Source: Poecilobothrus nobilitatus (lineage: Eukaryota; Arthropoda; Insecta; Diptera; Dolichopodidae). From it: DNA of 64,000 nucleotides. The notes beneath the pieces are model-generated. The model did not search any database, was not told the origin of the DNA, and worked only from the letters and a program-made list of their open reading frames with translations. The DNA is taken from NCBI GenBank assembly GCA_947095535.1, contig OX352772.1, positions 101,672,307 to 101,736,306 of the forward strand. The letters are read 5' to 3'. Positions 21,601 through 30,574 of the stretch are shown here, piece after piece. The first letter of the stretch is position 1. Each line of letters starts with the position of its first letter. Made by a program: the position numbers and the translations under genes.

Positions 21601-22192
21601 ATACTATAAGCAAATTTGATGTTTCGTGCGATTGTATTTATTATTTAATATACTAAAAATATCAACCCAATCGTAGAATCGTAGAAAAACGGTATATTAT
21701 TTTTGTTCTACGCGAGTTCTCTACATAGTATAGTTTCTTTATGACCAATCATATTTAGAAAATATTAAAATTATCTGATTTACTTGCAGAGATATCAAAC
21801 AAAGTAAGGCAGTAATCAGTAAATAAATATTGAAAGTAAACTAATAATACAAATCTGAACAAGTTTTATTAAACGAAAGGCTAAATTTGAAGATATAAAC
21901 AAAGAATAAATTTTGTCCAGAATAATTAGAAGATTGAATAATGATTAAAAATATAATTAGTAATAATAAAAGAAAGAGTATAAATAGAACTAAGTTAAAT
22001 TGTATTTTAACGTTAAAACTGTTAATATAATAATTGGTTTTTGTAAGAAACTGCTCTATTATTGATTATAAATAAAAAGTATTTTTTAAATAAACGTTGT
22101 TTTTTTGTAAGTGCAAACAAATTATATTTGCGTTGTTACCGGTACAACCTTATACCAACTTATATTAAAATATTAATTTTATTGTTTCTTAC

Positions 22193-22819
22193 CAATAAAT
22201 TGAGGTTTTGAACTGTCAATTGAACGTAAAAATTTTTCTAAATTTAAAGGGTCCATGTATACATCATCATCAGCTCTTATAAACCATTCAAATTTTTCAA
22301 TAAAATGTTCATACATATAATATAACATCATAAATGACTTTTTTTGAGGTGGATACCTGTCATCTACATTTTTCAGATCAATTACGGGTATATTTGCAGA
22401 CAATGAACCCTCAGAACTAAAAAATACGATTCGCCCAGGAACTTCTTTTCCCTACATTAAATTTAGAATCTTTAATAGTGACCTAAAATAATAACAATAT
22501 TACCCAAGTTTCATATGCAGACTTTGCTCTCCCGTGCAAAAACTGCTTTGCGGTCATAACACCTACCAAAAGAAAGTTTCTTTGCGAATTATAAATAGTT
22601 TCATCTGAACGCATTTCAACAATATCTAATGCACCTACAATACATTTAGAATTTAAAAATGATCAATATTCAAATTTTTAACATACTTTTCATAATACTG
22701 GGTCTAAGTTTACACCTTTTTACAATTTCTAAAGTTCTATAATTTTTAAAAACGGTTCCTATGCATAATCCAATCGCAATCCCAAAACAGGTAAAAGTTA
22801 GAGTTTTTCTTTTGAACAT
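22193..22819 (-). CDS. Chondroitin sulfate synthase, 5' part (exons 1-3), rest not seen
   Basis: Three exons join in phase: exon 1 22819-22687, exon 2 22634-22504, exon 3 22451-22193, with GT-AG introns. Exon 1 (MFKRKTLTFTCFGIAIGLCI) has a short basic cytosolic tail and one hydrophobic segment, a Golgi type II signal anchor. Exon 2 contains NFLLVGVMTAKQFL. Exon 3 contains PGRIVFFSSEG, RYPPQKKSFMMLYYMYEHF, then FIRADDDVYM, whose DDD is the metal/UDP-sugar-binding motif of the beta-1,3-glycosyltransferase domain. These match CHSY1/CHSY3-type chondroitin synthases, which polymerise GlcA-GalNAc chains in the Golgi. The remaining several hundred residues should lie at lower coordinates, but none was recognised down to position 1, so either an intron exceeds 22 kb or the gene copy is truncated. 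Confidence 0.85.
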
Positions 22820-23072
22820 CTTTATATTTTTCTGAAAGAAAATCTTTATTTCAGTATTTACATTTAAAAAAATGCAAAGGCGTGTTTAGTTTACATCAGT
22901 ATTGAATAACTCCCGTAAAAAGTTCGATCTTAATTCTTTGATCTTGAATAATTCTTCGTCAATCCCTTTCCAAATAGTTTTTAACTTTAACTAATAGTAC
23001 TTTAACAAATTTAAAGTACTATTCAACTAAATTCTAGCCCGCTCGACGTTTCCATAAATATTTAAAAGTACA

Positions 23073-23314
23073 ACCCAAAATAGACGTAACGAAGCAAACG
23101 AGTAAAAACTCTACCATTCATGCATTCATGTAAATATATGGGCAATGGACATAGCCAAAATAGACCATAAAAATGTCAAAAAAATTGCATGTAAAATTAC
23201 ATTTATCAAAGCTTATCGTTACTTCATTTTAGTTAGTTACTCGTTTACACTTCGCGAAAGAAACCATACGAAATTTCTAGCGTTTTTTTATCGTCTCGTC
23301 ATGTCTATTTTAGG
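23073..23314. repeat. Possible short inverted-repeat element upstream of chondroitin synthase
   Basis: CCAAAATAGACGTAACGA (about 23,075) pairs with the reverse of CGTCATGTCTATTTTAGG (about 23,296-23,313) with a few mismatches. A third copy of the core (CCAAAATAGACCATA) lies inside at about 23,155. No target duplication was found, so this could equally be a promoter region with repeated motifs. Confidence 0.35.
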
Positions 23315-23421
23315 CTTAGCATAATGCTGTCAAGCGTCAATGCATTTTTAAAACTTGTTACCGTAGTGCAATTCTTTAAGTAATTAAAAAGCCACGTACT
23401 TACACTAGCCGCATTATTCAG

Positions 23422-24402
23422 ATGCGACTTTTTCTTTCCCACTTTCTCGCTTCTCCTATTTAAAAACGAAAAAAAACAACGACGAAAAATACGAAAACGA
23501 TTATACATTTTTGTTAATCAAAATTTAGCTAATTTAGCTTAAAGCCACCAATATATATAAAACAGAAACAAAAACGTTATCAGGTCAAAAAATAAGTTAT
23601 AATATTAACGAACACATATAAAAAGTTGCAACTACAACTTAATATCAACACGAGATATTTCAGGCACAAATAAATACAAGAATAAATACGACATTAAATA
23701 CAGAAATGTTAACAATCCTAAACCCCCAAACGGGACTGCAGTACATGACATCACGTCGACTGCTAGCTTTTACACGAGTATTTACCAGATTCTGCAGTTG
23801 TCAATCTTGTGTGAAATTTTCTTCATTCGAGTATTGAACAATGAACACTGACTAGAGAATGTTTAGTCGACTATGTTAAAAGCGGATAGTTTTTGTTTTT
23901 TATAGGTATACACATATGAAAGTTATTGTGTATAAATAAAAAAAATAAAAATAATTGTTCTGTAAATAAATTTAATTTTTTAAATTTTGATTTATTTAGT
24001 CCCTTTAGATTTATTGGCAAAATTAGTAGACTAAACTAACATCGATATTTTTGCAATTCTTTAAGTAATTTCAATGCCTGTTCCTTAGACCAATTGTCAA
24101 TTAAATCACTCATTATTTAACTAAACTTTATATTTTATCAATTAAAATATAATTATATATTCAATATAATCGAAAAATATTTATTCTTTTTTTATAATAG
24201 AAATTTAATATGTAAACAAACATAACCAAAAACTAATCCCAGCGTTCACACGTTGTTGCAATCGTCAGTTATCATTTCTTCTTTTTCTTTCCCACTTCCT
24301 CACTTCTCCCAAAAAACCTTTAAAACGAAAAAACGACGAAAACGCGGTTAACGCTCGAAAATGTTGTTAAAATTTTGTTAACCAAAATTTAGCTGATTTA
24401 CG
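23422..24402. repeat. Diverged direct duplication upstream of chondroitin synthase
   Basis: A segment of about 120-150 bp containing CTTTTTCTTTCCCACTT, AACGACGAAAA and GTTAA(C/T)CAAAATTTAGCT occurs at about 23,422-23,545 and again at about 24,283-24,402. A smaller shared word, GCAATTCTTTAAGTAATT, precedes each copy (23,369 and 24,054). This is either a local duplication of a 5' gene end or an unrecognised element. Confidence 0.5.
24036..24113 (-). CDS. Short 25-codon open frame of unknown meaning
   Basis: Starts at an ATG and reads MSDLIDNWSKEQALKLLKEL, then QKYRC and a stop. The composition (amphipathic helix, good codon balance for this DNA) is more protein-like than its surroundings, and its LLKEL-encoding part is in the word duplicated at 23,369. 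It could be the first exon of an unrecognised gene, but no clear splice donor follows. No function can be given. Confidence 0.2.
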   Translation of the reverse strand: MSDLIDNWSKEQALKLLKELQKYRC

Positions 24403-24452
24403 TGTTGTATGTTACCAAAAAATGTAAAGCAACAATAAAAAATTTTATCACG

Positions 24453-26838
24453 CATACCCTACATTAACTTTTAGAAGACCTGGACATTGAGAGAGGAAAG
24501 CTAAATAGTAGCCCTTTTTTTCAAAAAAAATACACGTAGTCTTTGGAAAAAAATTGTAGTCCTCCTAGAAATCTGGAAATAACACAAAAACTACAGATTT
24601 TTTTTAATTTCGTCCTAAGGGAGCATTAAAGTTCCATCTTTTTTACGTTTTTTAGTAAAAAGAAAATTTTAAAAATTTTAAATTTTCAGTCATAAATATG
24701 CATTTTAAAAAATGTCTTCCAATTACTTTTCAACAAAAAAAACGCTTCTTAAAAACTTTTTAAAAGAGTATTAATTTGGTACATTACTGAGCAAAAAAAA
24801 TGTTGAAATCTAATTTTTATTGCAATATCGATTTGCTTTAATAAATATTGTAAATTTTTTAGAATGCATATAAAATTAAGTGCAAAAAATTAATTATTTA
24901 ATTATTTTTACAATAAGTTAATTTATGTTAACTTATTTAAAATTTTTATTACTACAATAAAATAAATTAATATTATAAGTTATTCGCCTTTTCCTTTGAG
25001 GTAGGGGATATGGCGATTATTTTTAAAGTGGTATCACCTGAAACTAGGCCTTAAACCAAAATAATAAAAAAAAAATATATTAATACATACAAATAATATA
25101 TAAATAATTTTTTAACTAAATAATATGATATATTTAAAATAAAATTTAATAAAACAAAATAAAGTAATTAATTTACAACAAAACAATATTAAAAAAAGTA
25201 AAAAACAAAAACAATATCACAAAAATCAATATTTTCCGACCGGGCAAAAATGAGTGGGCATGAGTTTCATTTTTGCCTTTTCTTGAGTGGGCAAAAATGA
25301 AAAATTACATGACGATTGTATCCTAACTATATATAGGTACCTTCATATCAAAAAGGTTAATTTTGTTAATAATAATATTTAATTTTTTGCGTTTTTCAAA
25401 ATGGGTTAATATTTTGAAATTGTTTTATTTCTGTATAACCTGTCAAATAGGTAACTTAGATCGTTATTAATTATTATTATAAATTTAAAATCACAATTAA
25501 AGTAATTATTTTCTAGAAAATATATAAAATAATATTATTTTGGCCTTTATATAATTTCCAGTATTTTAAATTTATTTTTTTACTAACATTTAAAACTAAA
25601 TTAGAGAAATTTAAAATTATATTATCATCGCGTAAGTTTTTATCATTCGTTTCTATTAAATTTACCAAGTAATTGGTGAATATACTTGGAACTGCATCTG
25701 GTATTAAACGCGGACTTTTATCATTATTTAATTTAAAACACGATTCTGAAAAATGCAATTTACATATGGAACTATAAGCTGTTGGTTGCCAGTCTGATCT
25801 TTGTGCAAAGCTCTTTTAAACTTCTCAAAGGCTCTTTATCTGGAAATTTAAAAGTAGCGACAGATATCGTGCTATTATTATAATTGGATTTACACCAAAC
25901 AACCGAACATTTTCCACCTACTTTATTTAAGGAAATTATTAAAAAAGGCAATATTAGGCACTAAATAATTGAATTAATTTTTTTAAATAGGTATTCATAC
26001 CATAAAATCTTTTAAAAATAATAATTCAATTCCAAAATTTAACTCTACAAAAATATGAGTACATAAAATAAAATATTACTAAAATTTAGAGTTATTTAAA
26101 ATAAAATATTAATTTATTAATTTTTTTCTAATACTTTTAAAATAGTATTGCAATTTAAAATTTTATTCATAAAAAAATTATCTATTTCATGTAAGTACAT
26201 AAATATTCTATTTACAATAATTTTTTTTTACGAAAATTGCTTAACCAGAAGGTACTTCTTTTTTTCTTTTCTTCAAAATATTGCTGAATAATATGATTTG
26301 AAAGTTAATTTTTTTATTGACATAAAGAAAAAACTTCAAACTTTATTTTTATATAAATTTTATAATTTTTTAATATAATTAAAAATATAAAAACTTAGTT
26401 TGAACTAAAATATATTTACCAAATTTGCAGTACAATCTATTAGAAAGCTTTTAAATTATTAGGTTATGTTCACTAATTTATTATAATTGAGTACTCTCAT
26501 AATTTTTTGAGAGTATTAAATGGCGACGATATGAAATGCTAGAAAAAAACTGAAAATTTTATTTTGTTGAAAATATGTTGAAAATTTCGAATTGAAAGCT
26601 GAAATTTTGGTATGTTATTTTATTTTAATTTACAATTTGGTATGTTTGGGTAAATATTTCATATCGAAAACTCGAAAAGAAAATTGTTAAAAATGGGCAT
26701 TTTTCTGAAGCAAAAACAAAAACAGAAAAGAACAAAAAAATCCTTATGAAATGTCATTTTTCGGAGCTCTTTCTCACCATACATTTACAATTTGCACAAA
26801 CACATTTAAGTATTTCGATGTCCAGGAGTGGCAGCATG
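24453..26838 (-). mobile_element. THAP (P-type) transposon, copy C, inverted relative to copy B
   Basis: The low-coordinate end begins CATACCCTACATTAA then AGAAGACCTGGACATTGAG, the family terminus. The high-coordinate end finishes GATGTCCAGG followed by AGTGGCAGCATG, so both ends carry CCTGGACAT in inverted orientation and both are bounded by CAT, like P elements. It contains a THAP exon (about 25,513-25,930 on the minus strand) and no catalytic domain. Flanks AAATTTTATCACG and AAATTTTGTTACG are similar but not a clean 8-bp duplication. Alternatively a separate hAT-like element starts at CAGGAGTGGC (about 26,824). Confidence 0.7.
25513..25930 (-). pseudogene. THAP-domain exon of transposon copy C
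   Basis: The minus-strand translation gives CSVVWCKSNYNN (both N-terminal zinc Cys present, unlike copy B), FKFPDKEPLRSLKELCTK, then a frame break, DWQPTAYSSICKLHF with the Trp and C-x2-H ligands, and PDAVPSIF. It continues LRDDNIILNFSNLVLNVS. Each copy therefore carries different lesions. The frame break sits just before the invariant Trp. Confidence 0.72.
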
Positions 26839-26839
26839 A

Positions 26840-27290
26840 AATTTTGTTACGTTCGTTAAAAAAACGTAACAACCATTTTGGTAGCATACAAGTAACGTGA
26901 CGTTAATTTTCTGTCAAAAATGGAAACGATACGTTTTTTCGATAGCATGCAGGGAACGTCACGTTCGTTTTCTTTTAATGTGACGTTGATTTTTGAAAGT
27001 TATAGTTTTGTTATCGTTGCTTAGTTAAGTTGCTAAATTTAATTATTTTTTTATATCAATATATTAATTATAACTCTAAAAATAAAATTTTCTTTTTAAA
27101 TTAAAAATGTGTTTCAATTTAAATTACCTCCCATAACAATTCTACAGAGAATAGAGATCCGTTGTTCATAGTGTCTTTCAAGACTTTTAACTATATATTA
27201 AATGTTAATATATTTTAACATTCAATACGTTTTACCTAGGTACACATTAAAAAGTTAACAAAAAAAAATAATTTATTTGATTGAAAATAT
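26840..27290. other. Non-coding DNA with ACGT palindromes
   Basis: Contains TAACGTGACGTTA (26893-26905) and GAACGTCACGTTC (26954-26966), both perfect palindromes around one base, 61 bp apart within a diverged direct repeat (TAGCATACAAG / TAGCATGCAGG). A GTTACGT...ACGTAAC pair lies just before. The rest is AT-rich without genes. Confidence 0.6.
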
Positions 27291-27535
27291 TTTTTTATTT
27301 TTTATTTACTTTAATTCCTGTTATAATGTCCAATATTAATACATAGATAATATGCAACATTTAACATTTTCTATTTGATTTCAATTACTTAACAATAAGA
27401 GAAAAAGCCAAGTGAAATACTCTAAGTACCGACATTCAATAAATTTGTAACATTGCTGGGATTTCTGCCCTAGAAGAACTATTAAAAGGAACAGTGCTTT
27501 GGGTTTTTCTTTTATCGTCCGAAAAACTTTCATCA
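27290..27535. other. Unassigned stretch next to the non-LTR element
   Basis: Short open frames on the minus strand, none matching a family I recognise. Might be 3' sequence of the non-LTR element or unrelated flank. Confidence 0.3.
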
Positions 27536-27584
27536 TATTTATAAAAAAAAAAGCTGCAAAATAAAAAAATATAAATAACAGTTG
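27536..27584. repeat. 49-bp fragment shared with the macrosatellite units
   Basis: CATATTTATAAAAAAAA, GCTGCAAAATAAAAAAATAT and AAATA match unit 1 at about 36,558-36,606 almost base for base. It sits exactly where the RT reading frame of the non-LTR element stops being RT-like. Confidence 0.7.
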
Positions 27585-29250
27585 CATATGTTATACCTAA
27601 TGTGTGAAATTACATGAGCGTGATATATATTGTTAGCTGCTTGCCTGTTTAGTTTTATTTCACTTCTTTTGATAGCCCCTAACAAAGGCACTATTTTTGA
27701 TACAATTCTGTTTATGTGATTTTCCCACCTCAGCTTCTCATCAATTGTTACACCAAGATACTTATATGTAGAAACTCTTTCGATTACAACATTGTTTATG
27801 ATTATTTTTGGATTTATATCTGCTTTATTCTTTATTTTATATATTATAACTTTAGTTTTGTCAGCATTTATACTTAAGTTGTTACCTTTAAGCCAATTAA
27901 TATATTTGCGCAAGTCCTCATTTATTGTTTTTTCTAATTCTTCACTAGTTTTAGCATTATAAATAAGCAAAGTGTCATCTGCAAAAATCTTGTAATCGGC
28001 TTGTAAATTAGCACATTGAATGTTATGAATATAAAGTAGGTATAAAGTAGCTCCTAAAACTGATCCTTGTGGAACCCCAATATTTATACTACACTGGTTA
28101 CTTAATACACCATTTATTTTTGTAGTTATGATCCTATCTTGTAGATAAGATCTAAGAAGATCAAGAGCGGTTCCCCGTATCCCAATTTCATGCAGTCTTT
28201 CAAAAAGAATATTATGGTTCACTGTATGAAGGCCTTTTTTAGATCGACGAACACTGAGCATACATAGTTCCCTTCATCTAACTTATTATAGAGTTGGTTG
28301 AAACTAAAACTGCAGAATCAGTACCAATATCTTTTTGAAACCCAAATTGATTGGCATCAAAACCTACCACTTTCTGAATAAAGTTTTGTATCCTACCATT
28401 TATAATTTTTTCAAATATCTTCCCCAAGCAACTTGTAAGAGTAATAGGTCTGTAATTGGATATTTCAGAAGTTAAGCCCGACTTATGTATTGGTACTATC
28501 ATACTTGACTTTAAACATTCAGGATAAATACCAGTTGAGAGACATCTATTAATCAGATACGCAAGTTTAGCTGCTATAATTGCTGCCACATGTTTTAGAT
28601 TTGATGCCGTTATATTATCAGCTCCTGGTGAATTATTTTTCAGCAGCTTAATAGTGTTACATACTTCTATTTCATTTGTTGGATTTAGAAAAATAGACCG
28701 ATCTATAAACCTGTTTTTTACTGTGTATTCCTCTGCATTAACAATATCATCTGCTAATCTATTACCAATTTGACTGAAATACATGTTAAATATTAACAAT
28801 ACAAAAGTTAAATACTAAAGTATTACCAATTTGACTGAAATACATATTAACAATACTAAAGTTATCATATATTTTAATTCCATTATTATTTATTTCATTA
28901 ACTTTACTACTATCAGACGACTTTTTCATAATACAACTGTTGAGCACCTGCCAGATTTTTCTATGGTCAGACGCAGCTAAGTGAATTTTATAATTAACGT
29001 AATTTTGTTTTTCTCGTTTTATTTCCCTTGTAACAATGTTTTTCAATTCTTTAAATTTAGCTTGAATTTCCACACAATTTGGATTCTTCTTTAGCTTTTT
29101 AAATAATTTATTTCTTTTTTCAATTAAGTATATATAATATTTCTTTAGTCATCCACTGATTATCTTTTCTAATTCTTATTACCTTTTTAACAGTAGAGTT
29201 CTCATTAGCCAATTGTAATATTTTAATAAGATCATCCACACTATCACAAC
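27585..29250 (-). pseudogene. ORF2 linker and reverse transcriptase (frame broken)
   Basis: Segments in changing frames: linker (29,240-28,786) with NQWMTKEILYIL and KIWQVLNSCI; RT fingers (28799-28278) with SPGADNITA, SMIVPIHKSG, NYRPITLTSCLGKIFEKII and DANQFGFQK; palm and thumb (28261-27,585) with DTVNHNILFERL, GVPQGSVLGATLYLLYI and the catalytic FADDTLLIY, NADKTKV and KYLGVTID. Frame breaks lie at about 29,075-29,130, 28,790 and 28,265-28,300. The frame ends right after HVISHIRYN, where related elements continue for more than 100 residues. Confidence 0.85.
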
Positions 29251-29256
29251 TATTTG

Positions 29257-30023
29257 TTAGAAGTAGATTATTGGATGATTATTGGAAGTAGTAGATTTTT
29301 GGATGTTTGTAACACATATTTCCTTGTTGAAGATAGGTTCACGTTTTTTTATAATTTTATTTGTCCTGATTATGATCGCTTTATGGTCCAGATTAACTAC
29401 ATCTTGAATAGTAATTCTAAAATCATACTTTTCATTTTTTAAATCCGACAGTATATGATCAATAATTGTAAAAGTGTTTTCTGTAACTCTAGTAGCATCT
29501 TTTTTAGTTAACCCATTCTTTATATCAATCGCGTTATATTCCAGCATTGTTTTATAAGATCTGGAAAGCTCTGTATCAGATAATAAATCAATATTAGTAT
29601 CGCCCACCATCACAATATTTTTATATTTATTAAAAATTGAATCTAAGTGTGAAATAATCGCACTATTATTTTCACTAGGACTCTTGTAGCACACAGCAAG
29701 CTTAATAACTGGAGTGGTGCCATCTAATGATATAATTATTGTATTAAACTGTTCCGAGACTTCCAGTATTTTATAATCAATGTTTTGCTTGACATAAATA
29801 GCAGCCCCACCTCCTCTGTTCAAGTTATTAGAAATAAATGAAGCTGTATACCCAGGGATATTAAAAAAATCTCCTCATCGGAATATATCCAAGTTTCACC
29901 AATCATAATTATGTCAATGCATTTTTTAATATTTATAAATGATTCAATTTCAACCATATTTTTTCTGAGACTTCTGGCATTAAAATGTACAATTTTCAAA
30001 TTAAGCATTGTATTATGCATCAT
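29257..30023 (-). pseudogene. ORF2 endonuclease domain (frame broken)
   Basis: First part 30023-29820 starts LKIVHFNARSLRKNMVEIES and contains the IMIGETW motif of exonuclease-endonuclease-phosphatase nucleases. A frame break near 29,830-29,860 separates the second part (29823-29257), which has GGGAAIYVKQ, VVGD-type MVGDTNIDLL, IIDHIL and LDHKAI motifs: the catalytic Asp/His residues are present. It nicks target DNA to prime reverse transcription in this family. A small duplication at about 29,257-29,310 (GGATGATTATT / GGATG) disturbs its end. Confidence 0.82.
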
Positions 30024-30418
30024 GGTTTACCGATCATATAATGTTGCCAACTTTGTCTTATTTTCTGCAAATGCTCTCTATATTTGTTGTCAATATGTCT
30101 CCTGTAATAAGCTAGATCTTGAAGTGCTTCTTTTTTAGACACTCCTGTGTTCTCGAGGTAAACTAGGTACAGGTTAGAAAGTTCTTTATAATTATTTGGT
30201 AATCCCTCTTGATGAATGAGTACTTTTAAACTAGTCTGAGTCATACCTTCGTAGCAAATATCATCCTGATCATGGAAGTACGATAAAAACAGTCTCACAT
30301 TGTACTGATCTAATCCGCTACATTTTGATGATATATGAAAAATTTTGCCACATACTCCACTGCATCTAATTGCAGTCTCTCCTTTTATTTTTGTTTTACA
30401 TTTATGGCAATCCGCCAT
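30020..30418 (-). CDS. ORF1 of non-LTR retrotransposon, PHD-like zinc finger protein
   Basis: 132 codons from ATG at 30418. The N-terminus reads MADCHKCKTKIKGETAIRCS, then GVCGKIFHISSKC, a Cys4-His-Cys3-type (PHD/FYVE-like) zinc finger pattern that occurs in ORF1 proteins of several CR1/Jockey-type elements, where it is thought to bind nucleic acid or chromatin. The remaining 90 residues are helical and charged. Its stop TGA overlaps the start of ORF2 (ATGATG), an arrangement suited to termination-reinitiation. Intact as read. Confidence 0.75.
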   Translation of the reverse strand: MADCHKCKTKIKGETAIRCSGVCGKIFHISSKCSGLDQYNVRLFLSYFHDQDDICYEGMTQTSLKVLIHQEGLPNNYKELSNLYLVYLENTGVSKKEALQDLAYYRRHIDNKYREHLQKIRQSWQHYMIGKP

Positions 30419-30574
30419 TCTTATAGTTGTCCGTTACAACTTTTTTAGAACGAATAAATTATAGATTTAATTATTTTTATTGTTAATTCCGTCAACTAAA
30501 TATACGTCTAAACTGATCAACGGTCAATTTTACCATCCATTGCGGTTACATTTCGTGTATTATTCGTGTATAAC
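30419..30574 (-). other. 5' leader of the non-LTR element
   Basis: Non-coding sequence upstream of ORF1. It includes ATTGCGGTTACATTTCGTGT (about 30,538), which is repeated 45 bp further at 30,580 as the start of the macrosatellite-related flank, so the boundary is blurred by a small tandem duplication. Confidence 0.45.

Larger units (their letters stand above)
27585..30574 (-). mobile_element. Non-LTR retrotransposon, Jockey/CR1-like, truncated and frameshifted
   Basis: On the minus strand: PHD-like ORF1 (30418-30020), then ORF2 with apurinic/apyrimidinic-type endonuclease and reverse transcriptase. The RT motif order (NYRPITLTS, VPQGSVLG, FADDT) is that of the Jockey/CR1 supergroup. The 3' end is lost: RT homology stops at about 27,585 in the thumb region and is joined to a macrosatellite fragment. 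No poly(A) or 3' repeat is visible. A 60-bp internal duplication (28,762-28,790 copied at 28,822-28,850) breaks ORF2. Confidence 0.85.

Noticed and set aside
23305..23508. 67-codon minus-strand frame upstream of chondroitin synthase
   Set aside because: Basic, low-complexity, overlaps the duplicated non-coding block; no homology or splice context.
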